NCBI RefSeq assembly: GCF_001854765.1
Contig: NZ_LJJE01000082.1
Coordinates: 1-64,000, forward strand
DNA: 64,000 bases
DNA from: Vibrio sonorensis
GTDB taxonomy: Bacteria; Pseudomonadota; Gammaproteobacteria; Enterobacterales; Vibrionaceae
Direction of reading: 5' to 3'
In this document: positions 38,389 through 46,919 of the stretch, in pieces
Position numbering within the stretch: position 1 is the first letter of the stretch
Layout: every line of letters starts with the position of its first letter
Notes under the pieces: generated by a model
Databases searched by the model: none
What the model saw: only the letters and a program-made list of their open reading frames with translations
What the model was told of the DNA's origin: nothing
Made by a program: the position numbers and the translations under genes

Positions 38389-39369
38389 ATGAACAAAAAC
38401 GACAACAGTATCGATAAACACATTCACAACCCAACATTTGAATGGTCATTTCTGCATCCCAAGCATTGGGGAACATGGATCGGTATCCTATTCGCAGCTC
38501 TGTTTGCCTTTATGCCATTTCGCTGGAGAGACGCTTTAGCACGAAAGCTATCGGGCTTTGCCATTAGAAAAAACGGCCGTGTTGTCAGACGAGCGAGGGT
38601 CAACCTTGAGTACTGTTTCCCAGAAAAAAGTGATGAAGAGAGACAAGCCATTCTTGAAGAGACCTTTGTTAAAGCCGCGCAATACATGCTGGGTTACTCA
38701 GAGTTCCTCGTCAGGTCGACTAAACACAACCAAAACCGAGGTGTAATGATAGGTGAAGAAAACCTTCTCCCCCTCCTCGATGCGGGAGAAAATGTCATTA
38801 TATTAGCACCACATGCTTGGGCCGTAGATTATCCTGCAGTTATGTTGGCAGCAAGAGGTTACAAAGTTACCACAATAATGAAGCCCCAACGCAACCCTAT
38901 CGGCGATTGGTTAATGCAAGTTCAACGAATGCAGTATGGCGGCCGAATTTTCCCTCGCGACGCAGGTATCAAGCCATTTGTACGCTCAATCAAAGACGGC
39001 TACATAGGCTATTGGCTTCCAGACGAAGACTTCGGACCACAAAACTCTGTCTTTGTCCCTTTCTTCGCAACCGAAAAAGCGACCTTAAAAGGCTTTGGAA
39101 AAATGGCCCGACTTTCAAAAGCCAAAGTCGTCCCAATACTACCAGCCTACAACGATAAATCTGGCTTATATGAAGTGCATATCCTACCTGCGCTAGAAAA
39201 CTTCCCGACCGGAGATGAAGAGATCGATGCGCGCGCGATGAATAAAGCCATTGAGGATTTGGTCACACCAAGACCAGAGCAGTATATGTGGAACCTCTCC
39301 CTCTTAAAAACGCAAAGAGATGGCAAGCAAATCTACGATAACTCCCATCGCGGAGATTGGGGTGATTAA
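38389..39369 (+). CDS. Second lipid A late acyltransferase (LpxN/LpxM-like)
   Basis: A 326-residue homologue of the preceding gene. APHAWAVDYPAVML carries the HX4D catalytic motif, WLPDEDFGPQNSVFVPFF the second block, and it has an N-terminal membrane segment (GILFAALFAFMPF). The position matches V. cholerae VC0212 (LpxN), reported to add a hydroxylated acyl chain that affects antimicrobial peptide resistance. Whether it prefers hydroxylated chains here cannot be read from sequence. It is followed by a strong bidirectional terminator. Confidence 0.87.
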   Translation: MNKNDNSIDKHIHNPTFEWSFLHPKHWGTWIGILFAALFAFMPFRWRDALARKLSGFAIRKNGRVVRRARVNLEYCFPEKSDEERQAILEETFVKAAQYMLGYSEFLVRSTKHNQNRGVMIGEENLLPLLDAGENVIILAPHAWAVDYPAVMLAARGYKVTTIMKPQRNPIGDWLMQVQRMQYGGRIFPRDAGIKPFVRSIKDGYIGYWLPDEDFGPQNSVFVPFFATEKATLKGFGKMARLSKAKVVPILPAYNDKSGLYEVHILPALENFPTGDEEIDARAMNKAIEDLVTPRPEQYMWNLSLLKTQRDGKQIYDNSHRGDWGD

Positions 39370-39390
39370 AAATCACCGAGCAACGCATAC

Positions 39391-39420
39391 AAAAAAGCAC
39401 CTTGTGATAGGTGCTTTTTT
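39391..39420. terminator. Bidirectional terminator between lpxN-like gene and pyrE
   Basis: AAAAAGCACCT pairs with AGGTGCTTTTTT around a short loop, with T-runs in both directions. It serves the convergent lipid A acyltransferase gene and pyrE. Confidence 0.9.
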
Positions 39421-39440
39421 ATAACATGACTCAGTCCAGT

Positions 39441-40081
39441 TTAGATGCCGTACTCTGCTCGGTACTGTTTGACCGCTTCTAGATGCTCCGCACTATCACC
39501 TTTCTCTTCCAAGTAAGTGATAAGATCAGTCAAGCTCACAATAGAGATAACCGCACAACCAAAGTCGCGTACCACTTCTTGAATAGCCGACAACTCACCT
39601 TTGCCTTTCTCTTGGCGATCAATTGCGACTAACACCCCTGCGAGCTCAGCACCATTCGCTTTAATCAATTCCATCGACTCGCGAATCGCGGTACCCGCAG
39701 TGATCACGTCATCAACCAACATGATACGGCCTTCTAACGCACTACCAACTAAGTTGCCACCTTCGCCGTGGTCCTTAGCTTCTTTGCGATTAAAACAGTA
39801 TGGCGTATCAATGTCGTGATGATCAGCCAGTGCTACCGCAGTAGTCGTTGCAATAGGAATACCTTTGTATGCTGGGCCAAATAGTACGTCATAATCGATC
39901 GCAGAATCGGCAAGAGCAGCAGCGTAAAAACGGCCTAGGCGCGCCAAATCACGACCTGTATTAAACAGACCAGCATTAAAGAAATAAGGCTCTTACGGCC
40001 AGATTTTAAAGTAAATTCACCAAATTTTAGAACCTGCTTTTCTAGGGCAAACTCAATAAACTCACGCTGGTATGCTTTCAT
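39441..40081 (-). CDS. pyrE: Orotate phosphoribosyltransferase, with an apparent frameshift
   Basis: PyrE makes OMP from orotate and PRPP. From the ATG at 40081 the protein reads [20 protein letters not shown] through TLKSGRKS, then loses frame near 39988. Restoring one C (minus strand, CCC to CC) gives [15 protein letters not shown] and rejoins the downstream frame with the PRPP motif [13 protein letters not shown]. The repaired length is 213 residues, the usual size. As written, the product would be truncated and the cell might need pyrimidine. The site is a short homopolymer, so a sequence error is quite possible. Confidence 0.92.
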
Positions 40082-40153
40082 CACTCACTCTCTAAATCAA
40101 ACTAATGGGAAATCCACACTGGATTTAACCTCCCCTCCTCACTAAAGAAGGGA

Positions 40154-40184
40154 CAAAAAAATAGCCCCCGATCTGGGAGCTATC
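40154..40184 (-). terminator. Intrinsic terminator after rph
   Basis: On the minus strand ATAGCTCCC pairs with GGGGGCTAT around a 5-base loop, followed by a run of seven T. It lies directly past the rph stop and before pyrE. In E. coli the rph-pyrE gap holds a UTP-sensitive attenuator; this hairpin is a candidate for the same role, about 75 bases ahead of pyrE. Confidence 0.85.
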
Positions 40185-40190
40185 TTAAAA

Positions 40191-40907
40191 CTAATCAACT
40201 AATGCAGCTTTCTGTGCTGCAACAATATCGGCAATACCGCCTTTAGCGATCTTTAACAGCGACATTAATTCCTCATGACTAAAAGGTTCACCCTCAGCGG
40301 TGCCTTGGATTTCAATCATCTTACCTTCTTCGGTCATCACCACATTCATATCAGTATCCGCGGCGGAATCTTCTACGTATTCCAGATCACAAAGAATATT
40401 TTCCCCAAGGATACCCACTGAAACTGCCGCAACATGGCCTTTCATCGGATTCGCTTTAAGTTTTCCGCTATTGACCAGATGAGAAAACGCATCCGCCATC
40501 GCAACGCTTGCGCCACTAATCGACGCTGTACGAGTGCCACCATCCGCTTGAATCACATCACAATCAACAGTGATCATAAACTCACCCATGGCTTCTAGGT
40601 CAACGACTGCGCGCAAACTACGAGCAATCAGACGCTGAATTTCCATAGTACGGCCACCTTGCTTACCGCTCGCCGCTTCACGACGAGTACGAGAATGGGT
40701 TGCGCGAGGTAACATACCATACTCAGCCGTTACCCAACCTTTGCCTTGACCTTTTAGCCAGCGGGGCACGTTCTCTTCCACGGTCGCATTACACAATACT
40801 TTGGTGTTGCCAAACTCAACCAGTACAGACCCCTCGGCGTACGCTGTGTAATTGCGGGTAATTTTAATTGGGCGAATTTGTTCCGCCTTGCGGTCATTTG
40901 GGCGCAT
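40191..40907 (-). CDS. rph: Ribonuclease PH
   Basis: A 238-residue RNase PH of full length. [16 protein letters not shown] starts the protein; [18 protein letters not shown] and [17 protein letters not shown] are conserved active-site and phosphate-binding parts. It trims the 3' ends of tRNA by phosphorolysis. It heads the rph-pyrE unit and diverges from yicC. Confidence 0.96.
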   Translation of the reverse strand: MRPNDRKAEQIRPIKITRNYTAYAEGSVLVEFGNTKVLCNATVEENVPRWLKGQGKGWVTAEYGMLPRATHSRTRREAASGKQGGRTMEIQRLIARSLRAVVDLEAMGEFMITVDCDVIQADGGTRTASISGASVAMADAFSHLVNSGKLKANPMKGHVAAVSVGILGENILCDLEYVEDSAADTDMNVVMTEEGKMIEIQGTAEGEPFSHEELMSLLKIAKGGIADIVAAQKAALVD

Positions 40908-40950
40908 TGGCTTCTACCTTATATAGTGGAAGAGATAGGATTGGGCGGAG

Positions 40951-40979
40951 ATTATATAGGAATACGAGTCTACACTCCA
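40951..40979 (-). promoter_or_regulatory. Possible rph promoter
   Basis: A perfect TATAAT (minus strand, 40951-40956) lies 44 bases before the rph ATG, with a weak TGGAGT 17 bases upstream of it. The -10 is good and the -35 poor. Confidence 0.4.
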
Positions 40980-41073
40980 GCGATAGCCAAATAGACAACT
41001 CGCACCATACCGGACGCTCTGCTACTATATCGCCAGTTATCAATTTGCTACTAACGCAAACTAAGGAATGTAA

Positions 41074-41940
41074 ATGATCTACAGTATGACTGCCTATGCA
41101 CGAAAAGAGATTAAGTGTGACTGGGGCAATGCCGTGTGGGAGATTCGCTCCGTCAATCAAAGGTATTTGGAAACGTATTTCCGACTGCCAGAGCAATTTC
41201 GTGGTCTAGAACCCGTATTGCGCGAACGCTTTAGAAAGCGCCTAGCACGTGGCAAAGTCGAGTGTAGCCTTAGATTTGAAAACAATCCTGCCGCAAACAG
41301 TGAGCTATCTATCGATGAAGCACTGGCAAAACAAGTTATTAACGCCGCAAATCAAGTAATGACATTAACGGGCGAAGAGTCTCGCATTAATCCCTTTCAA
41401 GTCATGCAGTGGCCGGGAGTGATGGAAACACCAGAGCAAGATATGGACACCATCAATAAAGATCTGCTCAGCGCCTTTGATAACGCTCTTAGCGATTTTA
41501 TCGAAGCACGTGGTCGCGAAGGTGAAAACATGAAAGCGCTAATTGAACAGCGTTTAACCGCCATCACCGACGAAGTGGTAAAGGTTCGCGCAAGAATGCC
41601 TGAAATCCTAGAATGGCAACGCGAGCGCCTGTTCAACAAGTTTGAAGAAGCAAAAGTAGAACTCGATGCAAGCCGCGTCGAGCAAGAGCTTATTTTGCTG
41701 GCTCAAAAGTCAGATGTTGCTGAAGAGCTGGATCGTTTAGATTCACATGTAAAAGAAGCGACCAATATCCTGAAGAAAGGTGGGGCATGTGGCCGACGCT
41801 TAGACTTTATGATGCAAGAGTTTAACCGTGAGTCGAACACCCTAGCGTCTAAGTCCATCAGTACCGATATCACAGCTTCAGGTGTTGAGCTAAAAGTACT
41901 TATCGAGCAAATGCGAGAGCAGATCCAGAATATTGAATAG
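41074..41940 (+). CDS. yicC: YicC family endoribonuclease
   Basis: A 288-residue YicC, intact. It starts MIYSMTAYARKE and has WEIRSVNQRYLE and FRGLEPVLRERFRKRLARGK, with the C-terminal DUF1732 part (GGACGRRLDFMMQEFNRESN, TDITASGVELKVLIEQMREQ). YicC proteins are reported to be endoribonucleases affecting small-RNA stability. The last 21 bases are the left attachment repeat of the mobile element, so the element rebuilt the end of the gene on insertion. Confidence 0.95.
   Translation: MIYSMTAYARKEIKCDWGNAVWEIRSVNQRYLETYFRLPEQFRGLEPVLRERFRKRLARGKVECSLRFENNPAANSELSIDEALAKQVINAANQVMTLTGEESRINPFQVMQWPGVMETPEQDMDTINKDLLSAFDNALSDFIEARGREGENMKALIEQRLTAITDEVVKVRARMPEILEWQRERLFNKFEEAKVELDASRVEQELILLAQKSDVAEELDRLDSHVKEATNILKKGGACGRRLDFMMQEFNRESNTLASKSISTDITASGVELKVLIEQMREQIQNIE
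41920..41940. repeat. attL, 21-bp direct repeat at the yicC end
   Basis: The same 21 bases, including the yicC stop codon TAG, occur again at 58107-58127. The flanking bases differ on both sides, so the match is exactly 21 bp. Confidence 0.93.
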
Positions 41941-41946
41941 TATTTC

Positions 41947-42021
41947 AGTGAAATTCAATGAACTTAAATTATCCATAAGTAATTGATAATAAGGAATACT
42001 GAGACTTCATTGAGTTTCACT
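41947..42021. repeat. 16-bp inverted repeat next to attL
   Basis: AGTGAAATTCAATGAA at 41947-41962 is the reverse complement of 42006-42021 with one mismatch; 43 bases lie between. It sits between attL and the integrase gene and may bind the integrase, the excision factor or a regulator. Confidence 0.7.
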
Positions 42022-42044
42022 CGACTACTAGTAACTTCACATCT

Positions 42045-42067
42045 TTGGTGACAAAGTGGTGACACAA
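42045..42067. repeat. Candidate left arm-type integrase sites
   Basis: Two TGGTGACA units in tandem (TTGGTGACAA, then TGGTGACACAA two bases later). Almost the same pair recurs near the right end at 58013-58036 with a 3-base spacer. A third, inverted copy (TGTCACCA-like) is near 42100. Pairs like this near both ends of an element are typical of arm-binding sites. Confidence 0.65.
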
Positions 42068-42122
42068 CTACAGTACTACACTATTTTATTGTTATGCTTG
42101 TCACCACTTAAGGATGCTCATC

Positions 42123-43318
42123 ATGAATGCTCAACAGCTAGAAAACCTAATCAAAGTCGGAAAAGCGACACGCAAACGAGTAGCATCCGGTGGGCCCGGA
42201 ATTTACTTTCGAGTAGCATCATCAGGTAGCGCATTTTGGGTTTATCGCTATACAATAAATGGAGTTCGAAAGGAAATCACCGTTGGGGCATATGGCTCAA
42301 AGCACATGGAATTCCATTGGGAGATATTGCAGATGAAGCAGCTGACTTTAGAAAACAGCACAAGGAAGGTAAAGACCCTTCAATAGAAAGAGCATTTTCA
42401 CACTATCAAAACATCAACACTTTAGACCAACTCGCAGAAGACTGGTTTCAAGAGTGTGATAAACGCCTGAAATTTCCTGAAATCCCCAAACGAGTCTATC
42501 GAAAAGATCTATCACCTGTCCTAGGTAAGATGAATGTAAAAGATATTCGGAAACCTCACATATACCAACAAATTAGAGCAATTAGGGATAGTGGCAGGCC
42601 TACTATTGCTTCTGATGCACTAGTCTATTGTAAGCAACTATTTGATCATGCAGAAACAATCGGGCTAATAGAAGCGAATCCAGCAGCATCAATTATGCCT
42701 AAGAGACTTAACCTCATAGAGAAAGCAAGACAAAGAGTATTAACTAAAGATGAGCTGAAACATTTCTTTGAAGTAGCCAAAAGTAACCCCGATCAATTTG
42801 TAATAGAAAATTACTTAGCTTGTATTCTTTTAGTATGCTTGGGGGTACGTAAAACAGAACTCTTAGCTGCAACATGGGAAGAGATCGACCTGTCTAAAAA
42901 GGTTTGGCTACTCCCAGGCAATAGAACCAAAAGTGGCACTTCTACCACTTATCCTCTGGATGATTATCTTGTTGAAATATTTGGTCAGTTAAAAGCGAGA
43001 GCACTTGGTTCTGAATATGTATTTCCTAATCGAAGAGCCTCAAAAAGGTTCAAACACATTTCGCCAGACACACTCAACGCAGCAATAGCAAAGCTATTTA
43101 AGCAACAAAAACTAACAATCCCACATTTCACAATTCATGACTTCCGCAGGACGTTTAGAACTCTGTTGGGTGACTTAAAAGTTGCTCCCCACGTTGCCGA
43201 GAAGTGCTTAAACCATAAACTTCCCAAAATCATGGCGATTTACGACACTCATGACTACTTCGAAGAAAGAAAAAAAGCACACACTCTAGTTGTACAAGAG
43301 CTAAAGCAGTTTTTTTAG
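42123..43318 (+). CDS. int: Tyrosine integrase, split by an apparent frameshift
   Basis: A P4-type/XerCD-fold integrase. The N-terminal arm-binding part (GKATRKRVASGGPGIYFRV, FWVYRYTINGVRKEITVGAYG) is in one frame and the rest from HGIPLGDIADEAADFRK in another. Adding one A to the AAA run near 42300 joins them into about 398 residues. Catalytic residues are Arg in GVRKTELLAATWEEID, HxxR in HDFRRTFRTLL, His in CLNH and Tyr in IYDTHDYFEER. It directs recombination at the yicC 3' end. The start is the ATG at 42123, with AAGGA upstream. If the frameshift is real, the element cannot excise by its own integrase. Confidence 0.88.
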
Positions 43319-43324
43319 CTTCAT

Positions 43325-44077
43325 CTACGAGTTAATCCAAACAGAGCTAGGTACACCAAATATCTTCTCAAGTGTCTCTATACCTGTTTCTCGGCCATTG
43401 TAGTCAGGGTCACAGGTTAACCTTTTCATCAACCGACCTTCATTGTGTAGGAACTTTAGTTCAGTTTTGGCCCCTACGATTGACAACAAAAGAAGTTCCG
43501 TTCTGGGCGCATCGTAGTTGTAATAGAGGGAGTCAGCTAAAAAGTAGTTAATCCGTTCTAAATTCGCCTTTGGATTATCAGTGAACTTACTCTCAACTTG
43601 ATTGCTCCAGGTGCACTTTTCGTCATCATTTTCCGAGACAGGCCTCAAGTAAGTGGAATCATTATCAGAAAAACAGTTTTGACACGCCAATGTTAGATTG
43701 TGCACAGCCTCACTAAAGCTATTGCTACTTAAAACCGTGAAAATCCCATATGGGCCGTTATCGAAATAGGATTCACTCCCTTCAAAAACCTGATTGACGA
43801 GAGACCTGATCGGTCGATTTTTAGAGCGCCCATTCGAAGTATTTGCTGGAACTCTCTCCCCATTGAAATACTTTTCCCACTTGGGGTTATCCGGTCCACT
43901 TAGAAATAATTCAAAAACCAAATCCTGATCTTTTGTTACAAGTAATCTTGAAATCGAAAGATGACGATCTTCATTGGATTTAGTCATAGCCAGTTGACCT
44001 GGTTCCTTTATTCCAAGCCTCAAAAATACTTCCCTACACCAAAACATCGTTTTGATACGATCCAAATCACTTACCAT
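43325..44077 (-). CDS. Protein of unknown function between integrase and excision factor
   Basis: A protein of about 250 residues that I do not recognise. It opens MVSDLDRIKTMFWCREVF, is mixed in composition with no membrane segment or clear repeat, and contains CTWSNQVESKF and YYNYDAPRTELLLLSIVGA. It is on the opposite strand to its neighbours, converging on int (6-base gap) and diverging from the AlpA-like gene. Its location in the core of the element suggests control or cargo, but no function can be assigned. A TTG at 44089 would add four residues. Confidence 0.65.
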   Translation of the reverse strand: MVSDLDRIKTMFWCREVFLRLGIKEPGQLAMTKSNEDRHLSISRLLVTKDQDLVFELFLSGPDNPKWEKYFNGERVPANTSNGRSKNRPIRSLVNQVFEGSESYFDNGPYGIFTVLSSNSFSEAVHNLTLACQNCFSDNDSTYLRPVSENDDEKCTWSNQVESKFTDNPKANLERINYFLADSLYYNYDAPRTELLLLSIVGAKTELKFLHNEGRLMKRLTCDPDYNGRETGIETLEKIFGVPSSVWINS

Positions 44078-44203
44078 AAAAGCACCCAAAAGTCAAAAAC
44101 AGTCGGTAGAAATAACTGTTTGTGCGAATTAGTAGCCTCAAACTTAACATAGATATCAAACAAAAGTTAATAACCAATAGAACACCAATTAGAGGATCAA
44201 TCA

Positions 44204-44383
44204 ATGAACGAAAAGTTAATCATCAAGCCACACGAGCTCGCAGTCCAGCTAGGCGTGAGTACTGTCACCTTATGGCGTTGGCAGAAGTCGAAAGCTCATG
44301 GCTTCCCTACTCCTATTTATAGAGGCAATCGAACTTTGGGTTGGAGAGTTAGAGACATTAATGATTGGTTAGATAGCCAATAA
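44204..44383 (+). CDS. AlpA-like excision/regulatory protein
   Basis: A 59-residue protein: MNEKLIIKPHELAVQLGVST begins a MerR/Xis-type winged helix, VTLWRWQK is the recognition helix region and GWRVRDINDWLDSQ the family end. AlpA-like proteins are the recombination directionality factors of many yicC- and tRNA-integrated islands. AGAGGA lies 7 bases before the ATG. It is followed 9 bases later by a small unknown gene. Confidence 0.85.
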   Translation: MNEKLIIKPHELAVQLGVSTVTLWRWQKSKAHGFPTPIYRGNRTLGWRVRDINDWLDSQ

Positions 44384-44392
44384 GGAAGAAAC

Positions 44393-44737
44393 ATGAAATT
44401 AAAAAAACCAAAAGAAACCGCAATAGAAATGAGCAGTAGTTTGTTCCCAAATTGTACTGAACAAGAGCACGAAAAAGTAGCAGTAATGCTACTCGCCCAC
44501 AGTCAATTTGAAAATTTTCGCTTAAGTAAAATTAACGAAACTCAAAGAAGGCTCGCTGAAACGTACATCAGGCTGGCATTAGAAATTGAACCCAAAATAA
44601 TTCACGAACCTCAAGAACTCTATGCATATGTTCTTCTAGGTGAATTAATTCGGAGAAAGGAATTACCTGAAATGAATCATCACAAAGAAATACCAAAATG
44701 GAAGCGGCTGCTTACCAGCTACAGGCACTGGTGGTGA
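44393..44737 (+). CDS. Small protein of unknown function
   Basis: A 114-residue, helical, basic protein (KLKKPKETAIEMSSSLFP, RRLAETYIRLALEIEPK, KWKRLLTSYRHWW). I do not recognise it. A good AAGGAAG site precedes it, and it follows the AlpA-like gene in the same direction. It lies just before the candidate oriT region. Confidence 0.65.
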   Translation: MKLKKPKETAIEMSSSLFPNCTEQEHEKVAVMLLAHSQFENFRLSKINETQRRLAETYIRLALEIEPKIIHEPQELYAYVLLGELIRRKELPEMNHHKEIPKWKRLLTSYRHWW

Positions 44738-44907
44738 CATATACAGACCCAATTCATTTGCAATGAAACCAAATTCAAAGTCAAAAGCACTTAAAGACAG
44801 AAAATACAAAGCCTTATCAAGAAATCAACGATGATTTCGGAGCAGTAAGAAAAAGGCTACAAGGCTAAATATAACAACATGATTACCATGATTTCAAAGG
44901 AAGAATA
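44738..44907. other. Candidate oriT region
   Basis: This 170-base gap lies just upstream of the RHH-TraD-relaxase genes, where oriT lies in R388-like trwABC systems. It contains the perfect inverted repeat GAAATCA-ACGA-TGATTTC (44821-44838) and short direct repeats (AAGGCTACAAGGCT, CATGATTACCATGATT). No nic site can be named from sequence alone. Confidence 0.45.
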
Positions 44908-45195
44908 ATGAAACAAACCCAAAAGCCAGTAACTGTTCGCTTCTCAATGAGCGATTACAACGACATTACTGCCGAAGCAGAAAATCACAATACAACCACG
45001 GCAGACATCATTAGAAAAGCTTGGAGAGGCCACCAAGAGCATCAGAACATTCTTGCTCTTTTAGCCAAATTTGAAAGTCGCATCATCACAAGTACGTTTG
45101 AGATCTGCGTTGCTACGATTGGTCTCACTACTGACGAGCGAAAGAAAGCTGCCAAAGATGTTAACAACTTTCTTAAAATGGAGAGGGTTAAATAA
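44908..45195 (+). CDS. Ribbon-helix-helix relaxosome accessory protein (TrwA/TraY-like)
   Basis: A 95-residue protein. KPVTVRFSMSDYNDITAEAE and TTTADIIRKAWRG form a ribbon-helix-helix DNA-binding unit; the C-terminal half is helical, perhaps for tetramer formation. The order RHH protein, coupling protein, relaxase matches trwA-trwB-trwC of plasmid R388. It should bind near oriT, bend DNA and repress its own promoter. Its stop overlaps the start of the next gene by one base. Confidence 0.8.
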   Translation: MKQTQKPVTVRFSMSDYNDITAEAENHNTTTADIIRKAWRGHQEHQNILALLAKFESRIITSTFEICVATIGLTTDERKKAAKDVNNFLKMERVK

Positions 45196-46919
45196 TGAGC
45201 CATACTCCCCCATCAATGCCAAAACAGAACTGGGGCATGTTAGCCTTAGTATTCGTTCTGTCCCTTATCGGCCTTATTATTCTTCAAATTTTATTAATAT
45301 GGCCAGAACATAAATGGGGCATTTTTAACCGACACCTTGATTGGGTAGCTAAAGCCACCTGGCAGCTTCTTTCCCAAAACTCTACAGCTGTACTTGCACA
45401 ATATGTTTCTCAGCTAAAAAGCTTAGACATTTACTTAGAAATGAAAATTGCTGTTTCAATTGCATTTCTACTCAGTTTTTCTACTTCTGTACTAATTTCT
45501 TGGCGTATTGTTTTTGTACCCGGTGGACAGAATAAACTCGTAAAAATAAACGGGCCGACACTATACAAAGATAAATCACTTAAAAAGGGGCTACGCGACC
45601 ACCACCGGAAGAGTAACCAAAAGAGTTCTGTAGCTATTCACCCTGACCTTTTACTTACATCTAAGGAACTTGAAGGCAACATATTCGCATTTGGCCAACA
45701 TGGCTCAGGGAAGTCTGTAATTCTTAAGCAGCTACTTCAGCAGATTATTGAAGCTAATCAACAGATCATTATTTACGATGAAAAGCGCGAGTATACAGAG
45801 CTATTTTATGACCCCAAAGATACTCTACTAATAGCCCCCTGGGATAAGCGTTCTGCACACTGGGATATAGCAAAAGACCTTAAGCGTGATGAAGATTTTG
45901 AGCTTATCGCACAAAGGCTAGTTCCTGGAAACACCAAAGATCCGATGTGGTCGAACGGTGCAAGAGCTATTCTCGCTGGAGTATTGGCAATCTGTAATGC
46001 TGAAAGTAATGATAAATGGAGTTGGGATGACATTGCAAAAATACTATCTAAAGATGACTTCTCTCTTCGAGTTTTGTTCGAGCAGCACTACATCAAAGCA
46101 GCTCGCTACATAGAAAAAGATTCCAAAACTACGCATGGCTTTATGTCAACACTGATGACAGATGTATCGTGGTTATATTCCCTAGCCAAGTATTGGCAAA
46201 ACACTTCTGAAAAGTCGTTTTCACTTGGAGATTGGGTAAATGGTAAAAGACCAAACATCAAAAAAATCATCATACAATCTCATCCAGAATTTAAAGAAGT
46301 TGGTGCCCCACTTTGTAATTCGATTCTTGGATTAATTACAAGCTTAATGCTCGCTAAGCCCGACAATAATAGTACTTTGCGAACTTGGTTGATTATTGAC
46401 GAACTAGGCAATCTACCTAAAAACGATAGCTTAAAAGAATGGTTAACTCTAGGGCGTTCAAAGGGTTGTCGTTTTGTTGGTGGTACTCAATCTATCTCTC
46501 AACTACATGATCAATATGGAGAACACGACACAAACACTCTCCTTAATCTATTTGCGACAGTAATAGCTCTTAGATGCGGTGCTCCAGGTGGTGAGGCAGA
46601 GTACGCTGCAAAATGTTTTGGTGAAGCCATTTATGAAAGACCATGCTCAGGGAGTACAAAAGTTGGTCCGTCTGCTATAGGTTGGCAAAAAGAGGTTTCT
46701 CAACTAGTTACAGCTTCTGATCTCGTTCACCTCCCTCAATCAAATGATAATGGGATAACTGGCTATATAACCAGTTCCGGTTGGAATAGCGTATTTAGAC
46801 TCCAATGGCCATACCCTAAGCTAGGCAAACAAGCACCTAGCCACATTCCTAGCCCCTGGATACTCGATACTACACAAAGACCACAAAAACGAAAGAATGG
46901 CCGACTAGGAGCTCGCTAA
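45195..46919 (+). CDS. traD: Type IV coupling protein (TraD/TrwB-like)
   Basis: A 574-residue VirD4/TraD-family ATPase. Membrane segments lie at about residues 14-36 and 83-107; Walker A is GQHGSGKS (167-174), Walker B is WLIIDELGNLP, and VGGTQSISQLHDQYGE is a conserved later motif. It would link the relaxosome to a type IV secretion channel and pump DNA. No channel genes are in the element, so it must dock to a helper's system. It overlaps the relaxase gene by one base. Confidence 0.92.
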   Translation: MSHTPPSMPKQNWGMLALVFVLSLIGLIILQILLIWPEHKWGIFNRHLDWVAKATWQLLSQNSTAVLAQYVSQLKSLDIYLEMKIAVSIAFLLSFSTSVLISWRIVFVPGGQNKLVKINGPTLYKDKSLKKGLRDHHRKSNQKSSVAIHPDLLLTSKELEGNIFAFGQHGSGKSVILKQLLQQIIEANQQIIIYDEKREYTELFYDPKDTLLIAPWDKRSAHWDIAKDLKRDEDFELIAQRLVPGNTKDPMWSNGARAILAGVLAICNAESNDKWSWDDIAKILSKDDFSLRVLFEQHYIKAARYIEKDSKTTHGFMSTLMTDVSWLYSLAKYWQNTSEKSFSLGDWVNGKRPNIKKIIIQSHPEFKEVGAPLCNSILGLITSLMLAKPDNNSTLRTWLIIDELGNLPKNDSLKEWLTLGRSKGCRFVGGTQSISQLHDQYGEHDTNTLLNLFATVIALRCGAPGGEAEYAAKCFGEAIYERPCSGSTKVGPSAIGWQKEVSQLVTASDLVHLPQSNDNGITGYITSSGWNSVFRLQWPYPKLGKQAPSHIPSPWILDTTQRPQKRKNGRLGAR

